The position numbers were made by a program, and so were the translations under genes. This document shows positions 1-8,107 of a stretch of 34,167 nt of DNA, piece by piece (position 1 is the stretch's first letter; each line of letters starts with the position of its first letter). This DNA comes from Roseibacillus sp. (GTDB lineage: Bacteria; Verrucomicrobiota; Verrucomicrobiia; Verrucomicrobiales; Akkermansiaceae). The stretch covers positions 1-34,167 of the forward strand of contig JAQWTV010000169.1 in the NCBI GenBank assembly GCA_029242545.1, in the 5' to 3' direction. Under the pieces are notes generated by a model. That model saw nothing but the letters and a program-made list of their open reading frames with translations, ran no database searches and was not told the origin of the DNA.

Positions 1-2695
1 TGCCCAATATCGCAGGGTCCACAAAAGCTCCCAAGGTATCCACGTTGTGGACAAGCAAGGTCTTCAACTGTGGACGTTCCTGCAAGAGCGCCCGCAATGT
101 CCCATTAAGAAGAAGATTAGGAACCTCATAGAAATGGCCCATGGGATGGAGGCACTGGGTGGGCAAATTATCGGTATAATCCGTGGCCTCGCCCGTCGCC
201 TGGGCCCAATCAATCATGCCAGAGCGCACGGAATCCCGTAACTTCTGCTGCTGAGGGTCGAGCTGCTGTTCGGGAAGCTCTTCCCAAGCGAACTTCAAGT
301 CCCGCACCGTGGGAATCATTCTCAACCCTGCTGTTCGGCCAGGAGACAGGAAAAGGGGCCCTTCGTAATTATAACGGGAAACCTCATCCAGAAATCTTCG
401 GGTGGGCCCATGGGTGAGATAGGAGGTAGTAAAGACGTGAGGGATTTCCACCCCAAGGTTCGATCCCGTCTTTCGGGACTTGGCAAGATGAACCTCGAGG
501 AAGGTGCGGTGCCTTCCACCCAGCGAAGCAAAAGGATTAAGAGCCTTGCAGGTTCCCGCGCCACCGGTCCACCTCGAGGCTGCACCCGCAGCGAGAGTGA
601 CTACTGCAATCTCTCCTCCAGCAATTGCAGCCTCTCCAACTTCGGAACTCTCCCTCGACAAGTTTTCGCTCCCCGCCGTGCAATCCACGACATCCCCGGA
701 AATGACGTCATCGATTCGAGACGTAGATGGCAGCCTGTTGCTTTGCAGGCTGACGCGTCCGGAAATTACATCTTCTCGCAGCCTGCCATGGGCTGCCCGA
801 TCAAAGCCGTTCTCCTCCAGAAGCGTCCTCAGGGTGTCGGTTGCCTCTCCCTGATTGACCGCCTGACCGACGCCCTTGCCAGCAGGGTCAGGAGCACGCT
901 CCTCCTCCCCGGAAAGCGACATATCGCTTTCAAGAAGCTCCGCACTTGTCCCTGTATCATTAATCTGGAAATCATACACCACCGGGTCCATCGCAAAGGG
1001 CAGAGCCGTCTGAAGATGGTCCTTGGCCTCCTTCATGATCCACCCCATCGCGTCCTGCGCCTCGGATTTCCGGGCTGGGTCAAAGATAAAGCCCATTCCG
1101 CCTCCCGACATTCCCCCGAACATACAGAACCCCCAGAAATCATCCCCGAACTTTTCCTCAACACGCTCGATCAGGGTTTCCGTGTAAAGATTCGTGGCCC
1201 ATGGGAGAATGGTCTGGAGCGGTCCTCGGAAATTTCTCGTGGTGGCCCGGCCAAGGCCCCTCATGTCTCCCCTCTTCAGGCAGGAGACCACCTCATCAAG
1301 GAGTCTCAAGGCCTCAAGGCGTCCTGCCCATTCCTTCCCCGAGCGGAGTAGATACCTCTCCGTCACCATTTCGAGCATGGGGCCCACATTCTGAGTCATT
1401 CCCCCATGAACAAGGACAACCGAATCCCGCAGCGCTTTCCTAGCGGACCTTGGGATCTCGTCCTCATCAAAGACATGGTGAGCAGGCAACAGGCGTCCAC
1501 GCGAAACATGAAACTCCGGGTCCATCGCGCTCGCGGGGACTCCCGAGATCAATTTGATTCCAGGCCAGACTCCTCCGCAGTCCTGCCAGCCGCCACCCGA
1601 CCCACCAAGCCACTCCCCCAGAACCGCCCTCGCCAATACAAGGCGTTTTTCGCTTTCACTGAGAGTCCCGCTCAGGGATCTGGTTTGGCCGGTTGACCTC
1701 ATCAGCACTGCAATGAGGGCCGCCAGAAGGTTGGTAGATACTGCCAACCTCGACCCCTTCGAGATCCCGCGAACGCTGGAAACCAACTCAATGCCCCGCC
1801 CGGGACCAACCATTCGCTCCAGGAGAGATTCCAAACTTTGTCCAGAACCCTCGATTCCCGGCGGCACGACTCCGGAGGCAATAATGGCCGCTTTGAGCAG
1901 GCCCAGGTCATCTTTAGCGAAATCAAAAACCTCCCCCAGACTTTCGACCCGGGTCGATGCCCTCAGGTCCACGGACCTCAGAGTGATCACCGGCTCATCG
2001 ATGACTCGCACCTGAACCTCGATCGGTGGAGCCGGCTGATCCTCCGTGCCGTGGACCCCAAGGTCTACCGAGACATTGAGAACCTGTGCGCCCTCTGGAT
2101 AATCCATGCCCAGAAAAAAGATATCCGACCACCCTGCGTGGGACAGGTCCATCCGGACGGGGGTTCGCTCGCAGAGTATCTTCCGGGAGCCATCGGGCTT
2201 TCTCTCCAAAAGCTCCTCCGAAACGATCAGAGGATGATCCGCGGGATGACCCATTCGAAACATCCACTGGTTACCTTTGACCTCCTGTACCGCCCTGCGC
2301 ACCTGAGCGCCCAGAGCATGAAAAGCCAGTTCATGATACCCGTGGGCAAGGGCGGATGACAGCGCCCCACAGGCGCCTTGCTCCGCAACCGCCAAGTGAA
2401 ATACGTCGATGGCTTCGGCAAATCGCCGCTGAAGAAGGAGATCGGTCCCCGCTACCGGAATACGGCCTGTTTTTTCGACCGGCAATAGCGGAGGAAGGTG
2501 GTGGCGATGAATCGCAGAGAGAAAACAGAGCGCCCGTACTCTGGCGTAAAGGTTTCCACTTTCTCTGCGGAACCGATCGAGGGCGACACACTCTTCCATG
2601 AGCTCTAACATGGTGAGCTTCGCGCAAACCTCTGCCAGTGCTGTATTGCGAACCTCGGGCTCCTCGCTTGAGATAATTGTCAGGAGTTTGGACAT
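1..2695 (-). CDS. Fucokinase-type GHMP kinase / UDPGP-family nucleotidyltransferase fusion (partial, 3' end outside window)
   Basis: One frame is open from an ATG at 2695 to the left edge (898 codons seen); an in-frame TGA lies a few codons upstream, so this start is well fixed. Residues about 1-170 are not recognised. Residues about 176-590 look like an L-fucokinase-type GHMP kinase: ERTPVRMDLSHAGWSD near 176, GGGWQDCGGVWPGIK at 367-381, NFRGPLQTILPWATNLYTE at 488-506 and FGGMSGGGMGF near 526. From about 695 a UDPGP-type uridylyltransferase begins: LAAGAASRWTGGAGTCKALN, then TAGLRMIPTVRDL, DYTDNLPTQCLHPMGHFYEV and LLVHNVDTLGAFVDPAILG. By family knowledge it would phosphorylate a sugar at C1 and make a UDP- or GDP-sugar in the cytoplasm; the sugar is unknown. 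The usual glycine-rich ATP loop (GSGLGTSS type) reads GSRLAVST at 314-321, so kinase activity is uncertain. It overlaps the GalU-like gene by 16 bases, implying co-translation. Confidence 0.8.
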   Translation of the reverse strand, partial: MSKLLTIISSEEPEVRNTALAEVCAKLTMLELMEECVALDRFRRESGNLYARVRALCFLSAIHRHHLPPLLPVEKTGRIPVAGTDLLLQRRFAEAIDVFHLAVAEQGACGALSSALAHGYHELAFHALGAQVRRAVQEVKGNQWMFRMGHPADHPLIVSEELLERKPDGSRKILCERTPVRMDLSHAGWSDIFFLGMDYPEGAQVLNVSVDLGVHGTEDQPAPPIEVQVRVIDEPVITLRSVDLRASTRVESLGEVFDFAKDDLGLLKAAIIASGVVPPGIEGSGQSLESLLERMVGPGRGIELVSSVRGISKGSRLAVSTNLLAALIAVLMRSTGQTRSLSGTLSESEKRLVLARAVLGEWLGGSGGGWQDCGGVWPGIKLISGVPASAMDPEFHVSRGRLLPAHHVFDEDEIPRSARKALRDSVVLVHGGMTQNVGPMLEMVTERYLLRSGKEWAGRLEALRLLDEVVSCLKRGDMRGLGRATTRNFRGPLQTILPWATNLYTETLIERVEEKFGDDFWGFCMFGGMSGGGMGFIFDPARKSEAQDAMGWIMKEAKDHLQTALPFAMDPVVYDFQINDTGTSAELLESDMSLSGEEERAPDPAGKGVGQAVNQGEATDTLRTLLEENGFDRAAHGRLREDVISGRVSLQSNRLPSTSRIDDVISGDVVDCTAGSENLSRESSEVGEAAIAGGEIAVVTLAAGAASRWTGGAGTCKALNPFASLGGRHRTFLEVHLAKSRKTGSNLGVEIPHVFTTSYLTHGPTRRFLDEVSRYNYEGPLFLSPGRTAGLRMIPTVRDLKFAWEELPEQQLDPQQQKLRDSVRSGMIDWAQATGEATDYTDNLPTQCLHPMGHFYEVPNLLLNGTLRALLQERPQLKTLLVHNVDTLGAFVDPAILG

Positions 2696-3540
2696 GCAGG
2701 GCGAGAGTGAGCCGTAATCTCAATTATGTCGGTGAGCACTTCATCCCGGTGAGGGCCCGCCAGCGCGAGAGAAAGCTGAGCCCTGAGGAGCCCATAGCGC
2801 TCCCCGATATTGAAGCGCTGGCCCGCCAACTCTACAGCGAGGTATTTTTTCTCCGCAGCGATAACCGCCAAGGTAGGAGAGAGCCCGAGCTTTTGCCCCT
2901 CTTCAATCCGGGTCACTTCCCGGTCGAGATGCTCCATGACCCTGGAGGTAAGAAGATGCATCCCGAAAAAGCACAGGTAATTCCCGGCCCTTAATCCGGG
3001 CACGATCAACTCCTGTTCAGCAAGCGTCGGAGTCGGCTTCTCGATCACATCATGGACCTCAAACAGGGATGGCGATACCGGCACCCGGCTGGCCGCCACA
3101 GCTCCATAATAGCGCAGTTGACTCTCGTGAGTCGGGTTGACTGCCGAAATACAGCCTTCGTGACCTGCCGCCACTTTCAGCATCTGGCTTACGCAGGACG
3201 GGCCATCATTACTGAGGTAGAGGTGATCGCCTACCAGCAGGACAAAGGGATCATCTCCCGTGAATTCCTGCGCACTCCATACCGCGTGGCCGTATCCTCG
3301 GGGAGCCTCCTGCTCTATCAGAGTAAGGCGATCCGCATGCTCTCCTGTAGCACGCAGGAAGATGTCACGAGTTCCCGGATATATCACCACTGCAGCGGAA
3401 TCGATTCCGGAGGCGAAAAGATCATCAAGGATGATTGCCAAAGCGGTCTTGGCTACTCCCTCGGAATCCACCAGCGTCTGGAGGGGCAAATGGTATTCCG
3501 TGGGACTGGCCGCAGTAACAACAGCTTTTCTCGGGATCAC
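2680..3540 (-). CDS. GalU-like sugar-1-phosphate nucleotidyltransferase (UTP--glucose-1-phosphate uridylyltransferase-like)
   Basis: About 286 residues. The start of the conserved core reads PRKAVVTAASPTEYHLPLQ, with LVDSEGVAKTALAIILDDL following and PRGYGHAVWSA near 80-90. VGDHLYLS near 103-110 carries the metal-binding Asp of this fold. This matches the GalU/NTP-transferase superfamily, which makes UDP-glucose or a related nucleotide sugar from a sugar 1-phosphate; the true sugar is inferred. The protein is near the size of bacterial GalU but the signature loop is AASP rather than AAGxGTR, so it belongs to a divergent branch. I chose the GTG at 3540 because homology starts there; a TTG at 3636 in the same frame would add 32 residues without recognisable content. 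It is divergent from the sulfatase at 3645 and its last 16 bases overlap the kinase/nucleotidyltransferase fusion. Confidence 0.78.
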   Translation of the reverse strand: MIPRKAVVTAASPTEYHLPLQTLVDSEGVAKTALAIILDDLFASGIDSAAVVIYPGTRDIFLRATGEHADRLTLIEQEAPRGYGHAVWSAQEFTGDDPFVLLVGDHLYLSNDGPSCVSQMLKVAAGHEGCISAVNPTHESQLRYYGAVAASRVPVSPSLFEVHDVIEKPTPTLAEQELIVPGLRAGNYLCFFGMHLLTSRVMEHLDREVTRIEEGQKLGLSPTLAVIAAEKKYLAVELAGQRFNIGERYGLLRAQLSLALAGPHRDEVLTDIIEITAHSRPACPNS

Positions 3541-3644
3541 GCTCGAAGCGTAGGACGCACGCGGCGGGAATAAAGCAAATGTTCGTCGGGAAGTCTCCCA
3601 GAGTTGCCAACTCCGGGCAATTCGCTCACCGTCCAAGGCGCGTT

Positions 3645-4973
3645 ATGCGTTTCAGCCTCTCAATTCTTCTCCTCTGTGCAGCATCTGTAATTACCCTCGC
3701 CGGCAGGGCAGAGAATTCAACTCAGCCTAATGTTCTGCTCATTATCTCTGACGACCAATCGTGGGGGGACTACTCGTTTCTTGGACACCCCCACATAAAA
3801 ACTCCTCACCTCGACAAATTAGCCGGCGAATCATTGACCTACACCAGAGGTTATGTGGCGGCTCCACTCTGCCGCCCCTCCCTCGCTTCCATCTTCAGTG
3901 GCAAGCACCCGCACGAACACGGCATCACCGGGAATGATCCCCGCATCCAGTCAGGAAAGAAAGCAGGACGCACCAACCCCGAGCTCGCCCCACTCTACGA
4001 CACCATCATGGACCGGATCGATGATGAGCCCGGCCTCGCTCATCTTCTGGGCAGAGCAGGCTACCTCAGCCTGCAGACGGGAAAGTGGTGGGAGGGAGAC
4101 CCAAAGAAGAGGGGTGGCTTTACTCATGCCATGACCCACGGAGATCCCAAGCGGGGAGGGCGTCACGGTGATGCCGGACTCAAGATCAGCCGGCAGGGCA
4201 TCAAGCCAATCACGGACTTTATTGCCGAAGCCGGCAAAAAGAAGAAGCCCTTCTTCATCTGGCACGCCCCATTCCTTCCGCATACCCCTCATAACCCTCC
4301 GGCGCGCCTCTTTGAGAAATACCGAGCAAAGTCGACTTCCCGCTTCATTGCCCGCTACTGGGCGATGTGCGAGTGGTTCGATGAGACCTGCGGTGAATTA
4401 CTCGCTCACCTTGACGACGAGGGGCTGCGGGAAAACACGATCGTCCTCTACGTTACCGACAACGGCTGGATTCAAAGTGCCAACAGCGGCCGTTACGCCC
4501 CGCGATCCAAGCGCTCTCCCAATGAGGGAGGAATCCGAACTCCTGTGATGGTCCGCTGGCCAGGCCAGATTGCCCAGAAATTCGATGAAGAGACCCTCGT
4601 GAGCGCAATCGATCTGGCCCCTACCATCCTGAAGGCCTGCGGCCTGCCCGTGCCCCCCTCGATGAAGGGGATCGACCTGCGAGACCGCGAGGCCCTTATC
4701 AAGCGCAACGCCATCTTCGGAGCCGCCTATGCTCATGACATTTTCGATGTCGCCCGGCCTACTCTCAGTCTACAGACCCGCTATGTCGTGGCAGGGGATT
4801 GGAAATTGCTTCTGCACCACAGCGGACCGGTCCCCGGCAAGGCTGCTGAGCTCTATAACCTGAGCAAAGATCCTGCCGAAGAAACCGACCTGGCCGCCAA
4901 GCACGTGGATAAAGTCAAGGAACTCAGCGCGCAGGTCGCCGCCTGGTGGCCAGGACCAAAGGTTACCCCCTGA
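3645..4973 (+). CDS. Secreted sulfatase with off-consensus CRPSL active site
   Basis: 442 residues. A signal peptide (MRFSLSILLLCAASVITLAG) marks the ATG at 3645 as the start; an in-frame ATG at 3579 would put 22 non-signal residues in front of it. The alkaline-phosphatase-superfamily sulfatase fold is clear: metal-binding Asp pair at 36-37 (SDDQSWGDYS), FGly region APLCRPSLASIFSGKHPH with Cys76, HAPFLPHTPHNPP in the middle, VTDNGW, and a C-terminal AELYNLSKDPAEETDLA. The motif is C-R-P-S-L: the Arg that normally follows (CxPxR) is Leu80. Exported sulfatases cleave sulfate esters from glycans in the periplasm or outside; the substrate is unknown. First gene of the sulfatase island, divergent from the GalU-like gene with about 100 bases between them. 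Confidence 0.9.
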   Translation: MRFSLSILLLCAASVITLAGRAENSTQPNVLLIISDDQSWGDYSFLGHPHIKTPHLDKLAGESLTYTRGYVAAPLCRPSLASIFSGKHPHEHGITGNDPRIQSGKKAGRTNPELAPLYDTIMDRIDDEPGLAHLLGRAGYLSLQTGKWWEGDPKKRGGFTHAMTHGDPKRGGRHGDAGLKISRQGIKPITDFIAEAGKKKKPFFIWHAPFLPHTPHNPPARLFEKYRAKSTSRFIARYWAMCEWFDETCGELLAHLDDEGLRENTIVLYVTDNGWIQSANSGRYAPRSKRSPNEGGIRTPVMVRWPGQIAQKFDEETLVSAIDLAPTILKACGLPVPPSMKGIDLRDREALIKRNAIFGAAYAHDIFDVARPTLSLQTRYVVAGDWKLLLHHSGPVPGKAAELYNLSKDPAEETDLAAKHVDKVKELSAQVAAWWPGPKVTP

Positions 4974-5008
4974 CTCACACTCCCCTTCTTTGAGAGAAGC
5001 AAGACTAG

Positions 5009-5036
5009 TTGAAAGTGTTTGGGTCGCGGCTATCAC
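5009..5036 (+). promoter_or_regulatory. Candidate sigma-70-like promoter upstream of the sulfatase at 5106
   Basis: TTGAAA at 5009-5014 and TATCAC at 5031-5036 are separated by 16 bases, in the 132-base gap between two sulfatase genes. This would leave an untranslated leader of about 60 bases. The -10 match is weak, so this is a suggestion from spacing and sequence only. Confidence 0.25.
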
Positions 5037-5105
5037 AGGAAGCGCCATGATTCGTGATTCTGGATACGCTCCAACTACTTCCGACCGAAACGAACCTGAC
5101 CTCCA

Positions 5106-6527
5106 ATGAATAGAATCCTTACCGCCTCCGTGTGCGCCTTGCTGTCGTTTCCTCTTGCGCAACCGTGCGAGGGAGCCAACCCAGCAGAAAAACCCAATGT
5201 CCTCCTGATCGCCATCGATGACCTCAATGACTGGGTTGGCTGTCTGGGAGGACATCCAGACACTCGAACGCCCCACATTGACCGCCTCGCCCGGAGAGGA
5301 GTCCTTTTCACTAACGCTCACTGTCAGGCCCCCATCTGCAACCCCTCCCGGACCAGTATCATGTATGGATTGCGGCCCTCGACTTCGGGGGTCTACATGA
5401 ACGCTCCCCGCCCCTGGACAGTCCCAGCCCTTAAGAATCATGTGACGATGGCGCGCCACTTTGCTGCCAACGGATACCTCACCCTCACAACTGGCAAAAT
5501 CTACCATGGGTCCGGCCTCCCTCCGGGAGACTTCGACGTCGTAGGCCCACGCCCGGGGCAACGCCTCGAGCGGGACACCCGGCTCATCAAGGACCTGAAG
5601 GGGCTCTGGGACTTCGGGCCCCAGACTTACAAAGAAGAGTTCTTTCAAGACCGCGCCGACGCGAGCTGGGCCATCGAACAAATTACCGCCAGTCACAATA
5701 AGCCCTTCTTCCTCGCAGTCGGCTTCTACCGGCCTCACGTTCCCTTTTACTCCCCAGCCCGGGTCTTCCGGGAGATTTCGAAAGCAAATGTCACGCTTCC
5801 CCCCGTGAAAGCTGACGACCGGGATGACCTGCCGGAGATTGTCAATGAGCTGACCATCGCCCCTGCTGCGCCTACGCATGATTGGTTCGTCAAGGAGGGG
5901 CACTGGAAGAATGCGGTACGATCCTATCTGGCCTGTGTCCGGTCGACCGACGAGCAAGTCGGGCGCCTGCTGGACGCTATCGAAGGGAGTCCGCATGCCG
6001 GAAATACTGTCGTTGTCCTTTACTCAGACCACGGATTTTTTCTTGGAGAGAAAGAGCGTTGGGCCAAGCAATCGCTCTGGGAACGCGCTACCAGAGTTCC
6101 CTTCATCATCTCCGCCCCTTCCATGAATAAAGGAACACGTTGCAGCCGCCCTACAGAGCTTCTCAGTATCTATCCCACTCTTATCGATCTCTGCGGCTTG
6201 CCCAAAAGGGGAGCCCTCGAGGGGGCAAGCCTTGCCCCCCTTCTTAAGGACTCGGATGCCCCGTGGCAAAGGCCCGCCCTTACCACGCATGGCAAAAACA
6301 ATCACGCTGTCCGAACAGAGCGCTATCGCTACATCCGCTACTACGAAGGATCTGAAGAGCTTTACGATCTACAGAATGATCCCAACGAATGGACTAATCT
6401 CGCTGCAAAAAAGGAGCTAGCGCCAGTTAAGCAAGAGCTCGCCAGATGGCTTCCGAAAGTAAATGCCGATCCAGCGAGGAGTGCCGCGCCCCGAAAGCGC
6501 AAGGCCCCCAAGAAGAAGGCCAACTAG
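5106..6527 (+). CDS. Secreted sulfatase, iduronate-2-sulfatase-like (CNPSR)
   Basis: 473 residues. The N-terminus (MNRILTASVCALLSFPLAQP) is a plausible signal peptide, followed by PNVLLIAIDDLNDWVGCLGG with metal-binding Asp38/Asp39. The FGly motif is Cys78-Asn-Pro-Ser-Arg82, fully consensus. The IDDLND start, FFLAVGFYRPHVPFYSP near 201-216, YSDHGFFLGEKERWAKQSLWE from about 306 and the terminal YEGSEELYDLQNDPNEW are typical of the iduronate-2-sulfatase-like subfamily (SulfAtlas S1_7 by recollection). It should remove sulfate esters from a polysaccharide or oligosaccharide in the periplasm after Cys78 is converted to formylglycine. The last 20 residues are very basic (RKRKAPKKKAN), which could bind polyanionic glycan or the cell surface; that is inference. 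A relative on this strand is the sulfatase at 17614. Confidence 0.92.
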   Translation: MNRILTASVCALLSFPLAQPCEGANPAEKPNVLLIAIDDLNDWVGCLGGHPDTRTPHIDRLARRGVLFTNAHCQAPICNPSRTSIMYGLRPSTSGVYMNAPRPWTVPALKNHVTMARHFAANGYLTLTTGKIYHGSGLPPGDFDVVGPRPGQRLERDTRLIKDLKGLWDFGPQTYKEEFFQDRADASWAIEQITASHNKPFFLAVGFYRPHVPFYSPARVFREISKANVTLPPVKADDRDDLPEIVNELTIAPAAPTHDWFVKEGHWKNAVRSYLACVRSTDEQVGRLLDAIEGSPHAGNTVVVLYSDHGFFLGEKERWAKQSLWERATRVPFIISAPSMNKGTRCSRPTELLSIYPTLIDLCGLPKRGALEGASLAPLLKDSDAPWQRPALTTHGKNNHAVRTERYRYIRYYEGSEELYDLQNDPNEWTNLAAKKELAPVKQELARWLPKVNADPARSAAPRKRKAPKKKAN

Positions 6528-6646
6528 AAGCTCGCCCCAGGGCTTTCCCCAATTGCAACTTGGCCCGCTCTCATTCCACGCTCCGCCAGATCTCTTGCAG
6601 GATTTTGACTTCTCGCCAAATCGGCTTTCCTGCAAGCTCCACATCC

Positions 6647-8074
6647 ATGCCGCGTCTCAGCTTTCTCCTCCTGTGCCTCCTCCTTCCGGCTTCCTGCCCC
6701 GGCCAGCCCAATATCCTCTTCCTCTTCGCCGACGATCAGCGCAATCACACTCTCGGGTGCGCGGGCCATCCCGTCGTCAAGACTCCACACCTTGACCGCC
6801 TCGCCGCGCAGGGCGTGCGCTTTGAAAATGCATTCGTTACAACCTCCACTTGCTGGGCAAGTAGAGCCTGCCTCTTTACTGGTTGCTACGAACGCCGCCA
6901 CCTCTACCGATCCTCACCCGGACCGCTCAACCCCGATCTCTGCGGGACAAGTTACTTCGCCCTTCTTAAGGCCGCTGGCTATCGTACTGCCCATCTCGGC
7001 AAGGAACACGTTGCCATCGCCAAGGAGAGCGCCGCAGCCATGTGGGACATCCGCCGCCGACTGGGGCGCAATCCCTACTTCAAGAAACAGGCAGACGGCA
7101 GCCTGCGACACACCACACAGATTCTCGGCGACTGGGGAATCGACTTCCTCCGGGAACAGAAGAGCGACCAGCCCTTCTGTCTGCAGATCTCATTTAACGC
7201 AACCCACGCCGAAGATCGTGACAAACGGCCTGGAGTGGGACACTTCCCATGGCCCAGAGTGATGGAGGGAGTCTACGACGACCAAGAGATGCCTCTGCCC
7301 GCCCTCAACGACGCTGCCATCTACGAGGCGCAACCCGGATTTCTCAAGAACTCCCTCAACCGGGAGCGCTTCTTCTGGCGCTGGGATACTGCAGAGAAAT
7401 ACCAGACCAACATGCGTGCCTACTTTCGAATGCTGAGTGGAATCGATCACGTCATGGGACGCCTCGTCGCTCAACTCAAGGAGCAAGGCTTGGCAGAAAA
7501 TACCGTCATTATCTACTCAGCGGATAATGGCTTTTACCTTGGCGATCGCGGATTTGCGGGCAAGTGGACCCACTATGATGAGTCCCTGCGGGTCCCACTC
7601 ATCGTGTTCGACCCGCGCGCTCCCAAGGGCCGCCGCGGAGTCGTTCAGAAGGAAATGGCCCTTAACAGTGACCTCGGCTCTACCATGCTTGAGCTGGCTG
7701 GCCTCCCTACGCCCGCAAGCCATACCGGCCGAAGCCTGCTTCCCATTCTCAGGGGGGCCACTCCAAAGGACTGGCGCCGGGACTTCCTCTGTGAATTCAT
7801 TGCCGTCCCTCGGACCATCCCGCACTGGGAGGGGGTGCGCGACAAGGAATGGGTCTACGCCCGCTACCTCGTCGACGGCCCTGATAGGCCCCCTTTCGAG
7901 TTTGTTCACGACCTGAGGGAGGATCCCCAGCAACTGATCAATGTGGCCGCTCTACCCAATCGATTGCATACGGAGGCTCATGCCCTCGCCCTGGCCAGAC
8001 TACGCCAGCGCTGCGACGAACTGGTAGCCGCTAATGGACTGCGCCTGCAGGACTTGAGCCGGAAAAAGAAGTAG
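6647..8074 (+). CDS. Secreted sulfatase (CWASR)
   Basis: 475 residues from the ATG at 6647, chosen because it begins a signal sequence (MPRLSFLLLCLLLPASCPGQ); the frame runs open further upstream but that part is not signal-like. A Cys at 17 after PAS raises the chance of a lipoprotein, although the -3 residue is Pro rather than Leu. The sulfatase fold is shown by PNILFLFADDQRNHTLGC (Asp29/Asp30), the FGly motif Cys69-Trp-Ala-Ser-Arg73 (the accepted CxAxR form), LGKEHV, YSADNGFYLGDRGFAGKWTH and a C-terminal FVHDLREDPQQLINVA. Substrate unknown. It lies 119 bases after the CNPSR sulfatase and is convergent with the minus-strand sulfatase at 8108. Confidence 0.92.
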   Translation: MPRLSFLLLCLLLPASCPGQPNILFLFADDQRNHTLGCAGHPVVKTPHLDRLAAQGVRFENAFVTTSTCWASRACLFTGCYERRHLYRSSPGPLNPDLCGTSYFALLKAAGYRTAHLGKEHVAIAKESAAAMWDIRRRLGRNPYFKKQADGSLRHTTQILGDWGIDFLREQKSDQPFCLQISFNATHAEDRDKRPGVGHFPWPRVMEGVYDDQEMPLPALNDAAIYEAQPGFLKNSLNRERFFWRWDTAEKYQTNMRAYFRMLSGIDHVMGRLVAQLKEQGLAENTVIIYSADNGFYLGDRGFAGKWTHYDESLRVPLIVFDPRAPKGRRGVVQKEMALNSDLGSTMLELAGLPTPASHTGRSLLPILRGATPKDWRRDFLCEFIAVPRTIPHWEGVRDKEWVYARYLVDGPDRPPFEFVHDLREDPQQLINVAALPNRLHTEAHALALARLRQRCDELVAANGLRLQDLSRKKK

Positions 8075-8107
8075 TAGTATCCGCCTAGTGCTAAGAGTGA
8101 GGGGTCG

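Noticed and set aside
410..1351. 313-residue plus-strand open frame across the left region
   Set aside because: It has low-complexity, Arg/Ser/Pro-rich content with no family features and lies opposite the kinase/nucleotidyltransferase fusion, whose minus-strand frame is continuous and well conserved.
4770..5996. 408-residue minus-strand open frame opposite two sulfatases
   Set aside because: It spans the end of one sulfatase, the gap and most of the next, and has no recognisable motif. It is the mirror of GC-rich codon use in the real genes.
6528..6646. N-terminal extension of the CWASR sulfatase up to 6446
   Set aside because: It overlaps the end of the previous sulfatase and places more than 60 basic, non-signal residues before an excellent signal peptide at 6647.
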